Assembly (NCBI GenBank): GCA_905331475.1
Contig: CAJNYU010000019.1
Location: forward strand, 26,593-90,592
Origin: Rotaria socialis
Lineage: Eukaryota > Rotifera > Eurotatoria > Philodinida > Philodinidae
Length of the DNA: 64,000 nucleotides
Direction: 5' to 3'
Shown: piece after piece, positions 33,717-44,646 of the stretch
How positions within the stretch are numbered: the first letter of the stretch is position 1
How the letters are laid out: the number at the start of each line of letters is the position of its first letter
The notes under the pieces: model-generated
The model's database searches: none
Told to the model about the DNA's origin: nothing
What the model saw: the letters and a program-made list of their open reading frames with translations, nothing else
Translations under genes and position numbers: made by a program

Positions 33717-35315
33717 ATGTTTTCACTGCGCATCCTAAGCGTTCTTTTCGTTGTTTCAGCTAGTTTTGCTAATGATTTAGAAATTTATTTTGACTTAATC
33801 GATCTAAATCATGACGGAAAAGCAACAAGTCAAGAACTTGCGATATTTTTGGATCGTTTTTATGAAGAAAAATTTGATCCTGACTTCTCACCTACGTCAC
33901 CTCTACCTTCAGCAACGAAAGCGATGCTTGAGAAATTAATTCAAAATTACAATCGAAATGCAACACGTACTTATCTTGTTATCAATGATTTGAAACGCGT
34001 TTACTACGAATTATATAGTTTACAAAATCAAGTGCCTAGCTCTGAATATCAAGGTCTTGATCCAGAGCAAATTCATTTATCATACACACATAATGTGCAC
34101 AACCAAATGTTTATTTCATTTGTTACACGAGATCGACCGACCCCAAATTTGAGACCGATAATTAAGTACGGTAGCGAGGGATACATTGCTTTTGGCAATA
34201 CAACAACTTATAATGTCGATGGCTGGCACCATTGGATTCATTATATCTTGATTGATAATCTTCAACCGGGAACAAAATACAATTATGCACTCGGATTTAT
34301 AGAGTCAGACAATAAAACAACTCCATATATATTTTCCAGTCCTGTCTGGGCATTTAAAACAATGCCGATTCAGACGAATGGACAGAGAGAATTCGTCTAT
34401 ATTTACGGTGATATGGGTACATTTATGCCGATGGGAATTGAAGTAATGAAAGCAATTGTTAGTGATTTCATCAGCAATACAGATGAACAACCCGACTATG
34501 TTGTACATGTTGGCGATATTGCTTATGGTGGCACAGGAGGTAAAATTGAAATTCAAGCCGTCTGGGATTTGTTTATGAATCAGATAGCTCCAATTGCTAG
34601 TCAAATACCATATATGACGGCAACTGGCAATCATGAAAAATATTTCAATTATACAAGCTATAAAACACGGTTTTTCATGCCTTCAAAAGTAGATCCAACA
34701 CCTTTTGAAGTTGATGAAAATTTCTACTTCGCATTGGAAACAAATTTGGTTCAATGGATATTTCTATCGACTGAACACGACTACACAGAAGGTGCTTCAC
34801 AGCGAATATTTCTTGAAAATGCACTAGAACAGTATCAACAAAAATGGCAATTTAAACAGCGTCCATGGCTGATTGTTGTCGGCCATCGGCCTATGTATAC
34901 ATCTGACATAGGAGCCAATGCAGGTGACTTGCAGGTAGACCTTGAGCCCTTATTGGTTAAGTATGGAGTCGATCTTGCAATTTGGGGTCACATGCATTGT
35001 TATGAGCGAACAACGCCAGTAAAATTCAATAATGTGACAGATCGTGAACACTTTTCCGCTGATGGAAAATTATACAAACATAATGCAACAGCAGCTAATC
35101 TAACAAGTCCTATTCATTTGACTATTGGTATGGCCGGTGCTCTCATCAATGAAACATGGTTTCCACAGCCTGAATGGTCACATATAAGATACGCAACGTT
35201 TGGTTTTGGCAAGCTTTACATTTATAATGAAACTCATCTTGAATTCAAAACTATTTTACTTGATCCAACTGTTGTAGATGAAGAGGATCGCTTTATGATT
35301 GTTCGTGAATTTTAA
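33717..35315 (+). CDS. Secreted purple acid phosphatase with N-terminal EF-hand, 532 aa, intronless
   Basis: Signal peptide at about 1-18. An EF-hand loop follows at 29-40 (DLNHDGKATSQE), then a fibronectin-like N-domain (LSYTHNVHNQMFISFVT, INDNLQPGTKYNYALG-like). The metallophosphatase core has all five blocks: GDMG (Asp232), GDIAYGG (Asp267, Tyr270), GNHE (Asn305, His306), VGHRP (His390) and GHMHCYER (His425, His427). The Tyr and His ligands of the Fe(III)-M(II) centre are all present, so it should hydrolyse phosphoesters at acid pH. A C-terminal IGMAG and WSHIRYATFGFG segment is as in plant/fungal high-molecular-weight enzymes. An EF-hand on such an enzyme is not the usual architecture in animals. 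Single exon. Neighbours are other secreted hydrolytic or oxidative enzymes. Confidence 0.93.
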   Translation: MFSLRILSVLFVVSASFANDLEIYFDLIDLNHDGKATSQELAIFLDRFYEEKFDPDFSPTSPLPSATKAMLEKLIQNYNRNATRTYLVINDLKRVYYELYSLQNQVPSSEYQGLDPEQIHLSYTHNVHNQMFISFVTRDRPTPNLRPIIKYGSEGYIAFGNTTTYNVDGWHHWIHYILIDNLQPGTKYNYALGFIESDNKTTPYIFSSPVWAFKTMPIQTNGQREFVYIYGDMGTFMPMGIEVMKAIVSDFISNTDEQPDYVVHVGDIAYGGTGGKIEIQAVWDLFMNQIAPIASQIPYMTATGNHEKYFNYTSYKTRFFMPSKVDPTPFEVDENFYFALETNLVQWIFLSTEHDYTEGASQRIFLENALEQYQQKWQFKQRPWLIVVGHRPMYTSDIGANAGDLQVDLEPLLVKYGVDLAIWGHMHCYERTTPVKFNNVTDREHFSADGKLYKHNATAANLTSPIHLTIGMAGALINETWFPQPEWSHIRYATFGFGKLYIYNETHLEFKTILLDPTVVDEEDRFMIVREF

Positions 35316-35654
35316 TTTGATTAATTCTTATTTAATTATGAGTGAGTTGGAACGACTTTTACAATAAAATATTTTATCGAAAAAATCGTAATAAAATCTA
35401 CTTTATGATTTCTCTTACATCTACTGCGAAATAGACCTCAAGAATAACTTTTAGTAGACGTATTAAACATGTCTACTGTTTCACATTTTTAGACATGAAA
35501 ATTGATTGTAATTGAGATCAATCAACTATACACAGGGTGATAGGTTCAAAACCAGTTTATTTGTGTTCAGTCCGAGACGTAGGTATTGGAAACGATTTGT
35601 TAGAATCAAAAATAATACAAGAAAATTAGAAGCGGCAAACCTTATCCGTTACCC

Positions 35655-36806
35655 TCAAATAGTACAATATCGCAAAAAACACGCAGGAGGAGCACGAAGC
35701 TGAAATACGTAGTAGCCACCACAGTTGGTGACTGAAATTTGATTTGACCATTGGCATGAGTTTCTTGGCCAGCTATAGCACACAGTACCAGAAGTTGTGT
35801 CACCAATCGATGTTGGATACGTACCTTTGTACCAACCAGTTCCTTGTGTACCACAATGGAATGGTTCCACTGGACCAGGAGCCAGACGAGTCCCTGCAGC
35901 ACCTGAAAATCGTACCCAAATCGGCTTTGTTTTGAAAACAGCATTGTCACATGTGATGTAGTCTGGATGACTAACATGGCGCGTCTTGTCAGTGATTGTA
36001 GTATAATTGGAGCATTGATGTGATTTAGAGCCTGGTAACATTGTTTCAGTCGGTAATGTTGATTCAACGTTTTCAGTAGGACTCTGTTTTGTGGATAGTG
36101 TTGGCGCTGTTTCTGACACTGTCGGTCTTTCCGAATTCACATCAACTGTTGACGCTAGATCAATTAAAAATAATAAATAACGTTTCACTATTCAATTTCA
36201 AACATTGCAGATCATTAAAAACAAATCTCAATATATGAAAATATAATTGGAATAACAAAGAAATCTAGCCTTTTGACTTTTCTCTCATTTGCTTACATGG
36301 AGAAGCACCATTACTGCTGCCTGAAGTTGTCACCGGAGACAGTGGAATCACTTGTGTAGAGCTCGCTCTCGAAGCTTTTGCATAGCATTTGCCATTTGTA
36401 GGCTTCTTATACGAGATTCTATCGACTTTGGTAGAAGTAAGAGTACGACCTGGATTTGGATACTCGAGAGAGAATCCCGCGGTGCTGCGACATTCTCCGG
36501 GCCCAATATGCCCAGTAAGACTCATGTCGCCAACGAACATATCAGGAAAATCATCAAGCGTGCTCGTTCCAGAGCCATCGATTCTGATAGATGCACAATC
36601 TGTGAAGTATATAAATAGTTATCATTAACATGACTGAAAAAACAATAGCTCCTATCGGTTACTTTGAAAGTATTCATTTCGATTACCAGTTACAGCAACC
36701 CACGACCTACACAATCATTCGATGGTGAATTATACAAGAAAATCAATAGAGAACTAACCATGAAAACAATGCATCTCCAGCTCGAGTCTGTTCTGGTATT
36801 TCAAAT
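35655..36806 (-). CDS. AA11-like LPMO-D8C fusion protein, copy A, 5' end lost in scaffold gap
   Basis: Second copy of the gene at 44647-46292, truncated by the N run. Visible exons: 36806-36759 (end of exon 2, giving FEIPEQTRAGDALFSW), 36706-36663, 36599-36297 and 36154-35655, all with the same phases as the complete copy. It encodes the end of the copper oxygenase domain, the segment MFVGDMSLTGHIGPGECRS and a Ser/Thr-rich linker that differs strongly from copy B, then a D8C domain with eight Cys. The intron between the 44-nt exon and the next is nearly identical to copy B, while the linker is diverged. The sequence beyond the gap (from 36907) does not continue the gene, so the missing 5' part is either in the gap or rearranged. 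Confidence 0.85.
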
Positions 36807-36906
36807 NNNNNNNNNNNNNNNNNNNNNNNNNNNNNNNNNNNNNNNNNNNNNNNNNNNNNNNNNNNNNNNNNNNNNNNNNNNNNNNNNNNNNNNNNNNNNN
36901 NNNNNN
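36807..36906. other. Assembly gap, 100 N
   Basis: Exactly 100 undetermined bases, the usual placeholder for a scaffold join of unknown length. It falls inside exon 2 of LPMO copy A. Confidence 0.95.
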
Positions 36907-38569
36907 CCTCCCCAAGCCTAATGGCTCCGCCGCCTATGAATGGAAGAATCAATATCAACGGCATATACATATGTCCCATTGGAGAATATATTAACGCACG
37001 TCGTACATTTTTTGTCACTACCGCCAGTATACCGCGGTACTCATAATAACCGGCGTTAGCGCTTATAAGCTCCGATCCCAGCTAAGAAGGCTTCCAAAAA
37101 CCGTTTTTTTGTCAAATCTCGATTTATTTTGGACAAAGAATTCAAACTAATCGAAAAAAAAAACTATTTTAGAATGGATTTTTCGAATTATTATTTTTAC
37201 AGCGACATCTTCAATAAAATATTTATCTCATAAATGAGACTGATTTGCGATATGTGGCTACTACAGATGGCTCAGGTACAACGACGTTATCGGAGTGCCT
37301 CGAATTCATCACGACTCTGCCAGTTTTAACAGGTTTAAAAAATTTTCAGTCGTTCCTATACTATAGAAAAGGATGCATCACTTTCATGAAAAACCAGCGG
37401 TATACCGCCGTTTTTTCTCCGGTTTGAATCACATGGGAATAGCCAGTCAGATGAGTTGATCAGAAAAATATCGCTGGCTCACAGCAGTAGGTTGAGATGA
37501 TTTAAATATACTTTTTGCGATGGCAGAAGTGAATCAAATATGTAAACGAAAGCCAATAGACTTACTTCATGTAGAAGTTACAAGTCTATTCAATGAAAAA
37601 TCGATGTTTTATACCACTTCAAATGGTTCTCTTCTCTTTGAAGTTTTTCCATTTTAATGGCTGATCGACAAAATATTCAGATAAAAAGAATCTTATTAAT
37701 GCATACCGAAAGAGAGAAAACCGAAAACAGATTACAGTTTAGGTCATAAATAAAGCAAAGTATAATCCTGCGAATTTAAAGAAATGAGGGATGTCAAATT
37801 ATGGGAAATCACATAGTATCATTCATCTTGTCGTCAAGCTAGCTGTCTGTCTCCATGTTCAAGCTCAAGCTATTTGACACTGTTATTCACACTTTTTCTA
37901 TAGACTAATTTTGTTACCTGTTTATTCCGCTCTTTTTGTAGAACAACAATTATAAAGAAAATGAGATTTAGGAGGTCATATGATAAGCAATCTGATGTCA
38001 TTGACCTATTTCGTTAAAACCGTATCGTTGTTTGATGAATCTCGATTTTGTTGTGAAAATTGAGAAAATATCATCAGCTTTGACGATATATCGCGATAAA
38101 ATCGACGATTTTGATGACATGGGTGTTGTACAGCTTCCATGTATTGAGATGTGCTATATCTTCTCATACGATAAATTTGAGAGAAACTCGGTTCAGCTCA
38201 GTCCTTGAATGATTCAGTATTGCATAGATGATTCATACTTGTGGTAGATCATTTGATTAATAATACCTGCATGATACATACGATACTTCAGTAACATCGA
38301 AATATCTAGTTTTTCTGGTAGCTTTTAGTTAAGCTAGCCTTCATACTGCTAGATACATGGAGCTAACTTCTACAGATTTCTACTACCATCCAACAAGACA
38401 ATATCATCGTAGGATACAAATGAATGAAATTAAATCGTTTTGAATTCTCTATGTTCAACTACAACATAAGATTCTCGAAATGTCGTGTAATTTATTTTCA
38501 ATTCACTTTCATTCTACTTCAATTTCTACTAATATTCAAATACGCGTTTACTTTATTTTTTCTTTAGCA
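36907..38569. other. 1.7-kb intergenic after the gap
   Basis: AT-rich. Contains degenerate accgcggta/ggtataccgcc motifs between about 37015 and 37439 ending in acatggga, and a tcgcgataaaatcgacgat patch ending gacatgggtg at 38125, both resembling the TACCCATGT-ended islands. No gene supported. Confidence 0.4.
37015..37439. repeat. Probable CCGCGGTA-type foldback island
   Basis: Left part taccgccagtataccgcgg and right part ccagcggtataccgccg are inverted, with acatggga at the right end. The interior between about 37100 and 37370 is ordinary AT-rich DNA, so this may be two island pieces or one enlarged element. Confidence 0.35.
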
Positions 38570-41167
38570 AGCTTAAAATGTTCATAATATGTTTGAATAG
38601 TTTCACGATCAGATGGTAATGATTTTAATCCAATATCCAGTGCAGTTTCAAAATTTTTCTAATGCTATTTTATAATCACCTTTACAAAGATAAATGCCGC
38701 CTATATTATGATATGTTGCAGCAATTCTGAAATGAGTTGATGGTAGAACTCTCAATTGAATTTCAAGTGTGCGTTGCAGCATATATAATGCCTCATCAAA
38801 TTTTTCATCATCTTCATATATTCCACTCATATCTGTATATAATGTCGCACATTATAAAACACTTGGTAGGGTAGAATTATTTTGACAAATTTTCGAAGCT
38901 TTTCTTAAATATTTCAATGCTTTTTCATTATAACTGTTTTCATGATACAATGGACCGATATTATGATATAAATTGCCAAATAGAAGATCGTTTTCTGATA
39001 CGTTTTGCATTTTATAGCTTTCATATGATTTTTTTATAATATTCTAATGCTTTTTCATCATTATGCATTTCATAATATAATATTCACATATTATTTAATA
39101 TTATTGGAACTCCACAATGATCTATTGGCAACTTATCGAGCATCATTTGATAATATTTTTCTGCCTTTTCATAATCTCCCATTTGTGCCAATAGTACACC
39201 TAATGTACTGATATTCGATATACTTGTAGTTGAATTCGTTTTGAAATAATTGAATAAAATCTCTATTTCATTATCCACCACTGATTCAGTTAATATTGGA
39301 TTAACTTGCCAAACAATACCATTTTCAACTAATTGTTCAACTGACTCAATCTTGAATATAATTCCCATCGATAATAGTATTTCTTTCTCTTCTTCACCTA
39401 AAATACTCATATTTGTTATATCAACGAATGGTTTTGTTTTAGTAGCCACATTTTTATTAATCGTAATTTGAAATAATACGGATTCTAACAATGGCCTATG
39501 AGAACCATCACCGGCGAATACTAAAGCTACGCTTCTTTTTCGACTTGTTGATACAAATGTATTCATTGAAATAAGACCGTTAACGTTACGTTACGTTTTA
39601 TTTTTTCCAATTCGTCACAACTGATATGTTGTCCACGGTAGACAATCAGTGTTTCTTCTAATAATGAGATATATCCGTTATGTAAGTCACGCAATAGAAC
39701 ATAAAGATCTGTAATGAAAAAACGATATTTAAAAATGATGTCAATATTTTGTGTACGTAGTGCTTTGTTTAATTGCTTGTATACGAAGCTATCACGTGTG
39801 TACCACCAAACAGCGAATTCTGCTTCATAGGTTTTTTCAAAATCGTCAATCATGTCTAACTGCTTTTGATTTCCATCATGACGAATATTCAAAAATGTCG
39901 TTACCCTATCGATTGCTGCCATGCTATTGCCTCTTACTTTACAGACATTCTAACTAAATCAGGTAAGACTTGCGTGCCATTCATTCTGGTTCTCGTGCAT
40001 ACCAGAACAGATCGTTTTCCGTCTTTCAAAAGAAATGGGGATGCTGGAAAATATACACATAATAATGACTGTCTTGGAGAGGAGAGATAGAGTTAGCAAC
40101 GTCATAAACAGAAAAAACCTATTATAAGAGTCCAAACTGTTCTCTACAGCTAAGATGAATAAAATTCCAGTAAATAATTCATATTCTATTTGATCTCTCA
40201 TAAACTATCAGGATTTAGCTGAGCGACATTCGCTGAATCAAAGTGTTTTTACGCCTGATAGGAACATATTTTTTTCCCACGATGATAGGTGAAGCATTGT
40301 TGTCAGGAAGCAGTCGAATGCTTTGAGGGTGAAACAATCACAAGCATTCTACGAAATAAAAATAAGATTATAGTATTTTATTTGGAAATCAAACACAGCT
40401 TAAATGCCATAAAAAAATGATTCGACTCACAGGTTATTAATTATAGTTGAAACGTCATCTCAAAACTATTTCCTTCTTCATTTTATTTGATAGGCACATA
40501 AGAAAGGGCTTCCTCGAAGAACTATCGGCTTCTATAAATGCTTTACTCGAGTCAAATTCATTGCTCTATCAAAATAAAATTATGCTTAGTGAATGTCGTA
40601 GTTTTCGTACAGTTATATAAAACAGCCGACAATCGTTTAACATCATCATTTTCTCATCATCTGTTTTAGGTATTTGAATTAAAACATCTATAAGCAATTG
40701 AATCCACATAAACATAGAATATTCCTTGTTTAAAGCACGAATTGATTTTTCATTGATTATACATAGTGGTGTCAAACTTTTCAACTGTGATTTCATGTCT
40801 TGCTTTAGTTTTGTAATAAGTTGATTTTTATTGGAGAATATACCATGAAGTTTTGAAATATCTTTTAGTTGACAAGAGCCATTTGAGTTATCATTCGAAT
40901 ATAGAACGTAAATAAATACAATCTGCTTCATTTAAAAATCAGTGGAATAGACGTTTCACAGATTGAACCCGAAACAATTAGAAAAACATTTTCATTTGCC
41001 GCTATACCATCAATGCACTCCTTTGTATCATTATATATTTCTATATAATTATTACATTGTCGCAAACGATTTTTCGTATCGAAATAATCATCTCTGCTTT
41101 CATGAATTCGATCAACGTCAAGCCATACAATAATTTGATCTTCGAGATTTTTCGTTAGTGAAGTCAT
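38570..41167 (-). pseudogene. ADP-ribosyltransferase / TPR gene relic with multiple lesions
   Basis: Minus-strand blocks in gene order: an N-terminal module (41167-40620; IIVWLDVDRI, LIVSGSICE, then after a frame change a block with SLTPLCIINEKS and FMWIQLLIDVL), an ART-like catalytic region (39890-39090; WWYTRDSFVYKQLNKALRTQ, LIVYRG, then NTFVSTSRK), and TPR helices (39200-38570; GDYEKAEKYYQMM, YHNIGGIYLCKGDYKIALEKF). Lesions include a frame change near 40930, about 700 bp of unrelated DNA near 39930-40620, a 5-bp duplication (aacgt) near 39580 just before the FVSTSR block, and stops or shifts at about 39083, 39035, 38850 and 38650. Arg-specific ARTs modify proteins with ADP-ribose; ART-TPR families are abundant in bdelloids. 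This copy cannot be functional. Confidence 0.8.
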
Positions 41168-43323
41168 CAGCTACTAAAATGAATCTTGCGAGTTTTCTGT
41201 CAGATTATTTATTTAATAAATATTTAATTTTGCGCAAAAAACGTTTCTCTTATCTGTGTTTACTCATATTCTCATCAAACAAGACACAATTAAAAATAAC
41301 ATTTTATAACATGCAACTTAACGTAGATAAACTAGTTTGAAAATAAAATATTGTCTCTCGAATGGTGGATGTATATTCATTGAAAATAGATTGACTTGTA
41401 TTCCTTTGATACTAATCAATCTGCTGGTTTCACATCTTGTTTTTCCACGATTGACCTATTCGACAATAAAATAGCAACAAAATCATAGATTAAATATAAT
41501 GCAAATGAAATACCTAAATAATTTCACCGGCGATTTTGATATTATTTATTAATATGTGGAAATACTCATCTAGATTGTAAGTTCAAAGTACAGTTATAGA
41601 AATAATTTTCAACGAACGATCAGTAAAATGAGCATATTTGAAAAGATAAGACAATAGATAGACACTTAGATAACGACGATAAAATGTAGAAAAAAAGAGA
41701 AAAGAGAGCAGTTGACCTTGTGCTTTGAGTGCTAATTTAACAATATAATATCAGGGTGTGGCTTCATTTATAGAAAAGTTTCACCCACACTCTCAAGAGA
41801 TGTTCATAGTAAACTTAAATCGAGCTTGCATCAGCCCTTCTGAAAAAATTCACACGCATTGAATATTTTTATTTTTCCTCAGTCTTGAAACATTTAAATT
41901 AATCTACTAAAATAGTTCGTCGGCTCTTATCTTGAAAGGTGTCATTCATGTAGGATGACGAAAGTTATCAACGTTATATTACGGTGTCTGGAGAACATAT
42001 TTGCCATCGTTTTGAGTTACTTGAAATTTTGACTATTTTAATTAACAGTTCCAGTCCTTGATACATAAAAAATGATTTTTTAAATGAAAATTATTTATCG
42101 TCATTGTTCTGATAGTCCATATATGTTCAAGTTAAGATACAAATCGAACTTGTATATTTTGGAAATGATCCAAGTCTCGATAAAATAGCCTTTTGCGAAG
42201 AAAATAAATATTTAGCATCATTCAATATATTGCAAACCGTACAGAGAGGCTACATCGAGCAATTGCCGAAAAGCTTTGTCACAGTAAAATTAAAATATTC
42301 AAGCAACTTCTCATATCTCAGATGTTCTTTATCATGTCAATTGTTGATTCAGGTGTCTTATCTTTTAGTATCTTTCACAAAAAGAGAAAAAAAACATCGG
42401 ATTCAAACTATAAAAAGAGAAGATCTTGCTAATAGCTTTACATACGTATGACATGACATTTTGCATACGTATTTTTCGTAATCGGTGTTTTATTTAAGGA
42501 TGACTTTACCTTGCTGATAAAAGTAAATGGTTTGTTTAACGTAAGCGAGCACTATAGCATGTAACAGACTTTTCTCCGGTAGATCGTTGATACCTACCGA
42601 ATCGTCGACACACAGAAAGGGTTCTAGAAGACTTGTGTTCGTCTTTTTTTCGAATTCAATAAAATGTCTGTTTACTAATTGAGAAAAGAGCATGCACTTG
42701 TTTTCTATCTTTCATTTTTTTAAATTACCGAGCCATACCCCCTTTCTTCACGTTTTTTTTGCATATCCTTATGGTTTAGATAAGAAAGAACACATGATAA
42801 AAGAGATCTTGAGTTATTATAAGTCTATTTTCGGTACATATTATATAAAATAAATGCAGTCTTGTATTTTGAGCTAATAGATATACGTAATTTCTTCTAG
42901 CTAAAATATATAAATATTAAACACTAAGTGAATTTTGCTAGATTTATTTTCATTCGATGTACAAAGCCTTGAAAAGTATAGTTTCTTATCGAATATTTTT
43001 GTTTTTTGAAGATTATTCACTATTGATAAACGTTTCTCTCTTGTTTTAAAGCATTTGTACTTTTGATAAATCTTCATATATCAAAAACACATGAACTAAT
43101 TCAATTGATTATTTTAGTTGATACCTAACTTCATTGTTTATCAAGTAATTACAATGGTTGGCTTTGTTATTCGTGTGTTCTCTTCCGTTGCCCACGGTGA
43201 ATAATATTCTTTATAGATGAATCAATATGTACTACTTGATGAAAATGAAAATATTGAATTTTAGCGTATAGAATTTTTCAGATTCATCGAATTGGATGAA
43301 TTTCATAGAGTATCTTTTTTTGT
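41168..43323. other. 2.2-kb intergenic
   Basis: AT-rich, with a telomere-like foldback at 41753-41794. A minus-strand open frame of 67 codons at 42490-42693 has no recognisable motif. Nothing else supported. Confidence 0.5.
41753..41794. repeat. Short telomere-like foldback
   Basis: cagggtgtgg ... cacccacactct followed by caagag: two short inverted arms around a 20-nt spacer, the smallest of the paired copies. Confidence 0.45.
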
Positions 43324-43547
43324 ATGAGCGTATATTTGATACCAGTTTTGTTACCTAGTGTGAAAAAACTAACTGCTTTTACAGATCTACAGCACAGAAT
43401 ACGAGAACTATTTATAAAAAATTATTATGCAATGTTTTTGACTTATTTAAGCTCATCTTCTACAAAATATTCTCAAATTCTTCCGACATCCTGTTGTGAG
43501 TCATAAGTAACTGCAATTCCTTTATTTATTTGTTTTCTTTCTTGAAG

Positions 43548-44001
43548 ATTATTAATGGAAATTTCGACGAGAAGGTAGCAATCATAATAATCAAGGATAC
43601 ATTAAATATTGGTTTGCGTCGAATTAGAATTTCAAATAGATTCAATAAACAAAACGTGAAATTATGTTTTGTTGATAATCGAGAGTTTAATTTCGAAAAT
43701 AGGGATTTTTATCGTCAATTAGCTCGTGATACTGGTATGAAATGATAATGTGTTAATTGATGAAATCTTAATTTTAATAATTCTAGGTGGTAAATATATG
43801 ATGTTACAAGATGCTGCACATATTCTTACTGCGGCTGTTTTAGCAACTCGTATAGGCGAATATACACTTCGACAAGCATTTCTTCATATTCCTGAAGAAA
43901 ATTATCCGATGCCTGCGAACAATCAGGATAATATCGATGGAGAAAATCAAGTAACCGAAAATGGTGGAGATCTGATTTTCGATCATGGTCTATCTTATTA
44001 G
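43548..44001 (+). pseudogene. vWA-like C-terminal fragment, possibly part of a larger gene
   Basis: Two exons, 43548-43734 and 43787-44001, join across a 52-nt GT-AG intron to give RQLARDTGGKYMMLQDAAH, then LATRIGEYTLRQAFL and an acidic tail ending in a stop. The TGGKY...EYTLRQAF layout parallels the end of the vWA domain at 8483-9698 (TGGQYVPM...EITLERLM), so this is probably a diverged relative. An upstream piece at 43324-43494 may be another exon but its phase does not fit, and no MIDAS strand is seen. Fragment or decayed copy. Confidence 0.4.
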
Positions 44002-44646
44002 TAAAAACTATATGCAGATATCTATTTTTTAAAGCTTTCAAAAGTTTTAACCAATCAATTTTTTTCCATTTTTGTAGTGAGGCTATTATTTGAAAAAAAT
44101 AAAGTAGTGATTAAATGAATATTTTTTTCTTTTGAAGGGAAATATTATTTTTTGATTAATAATTGTAATCATTATGCGTTGAAAAATATGATTTATTTAT
44201 GTTCTTACATGCACGAAGAAAACGGGTTGAGTAGAACTATAAAATCTTACAACAATAAATACAACTGCAAATATTTACAGGCGTGAAAGTAAATCAAAGT
44301 TAGGCATAGAGCATTCGCTTTGTGATAAAAACTTTTGTCGTTATACACAGTTAATTTAAAAGTTTATGTGTTCCGTCATCACCAGAGCATCAATGAAAAA
44401 GAAACAGGTGATCATCTTTCATCTCTCATCTAGATGTTTTGTTCCAAAACTGTAACCACGTAGCGACCCTAACTGCGCATAAAAATTACATTTATTGGCT
44501 TCGATTGACACTACTACATTGGTGAAATATCATCTAACTTTGCTGTCATAATCAATGCTAATAAAATACTTTTATTTTCAGATCATCTGGATTAGTAGAG
44601 ATTTGTAGCAAATTCGCACAGTCATAATTAAGCATATTGTCCTTTT
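44002..44646. other. Intergenic 3' of LPMO copy B
   Basis: About 640 bp of AT-rich convergent spacer. Nothing recognised. Confidence 0.5.
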
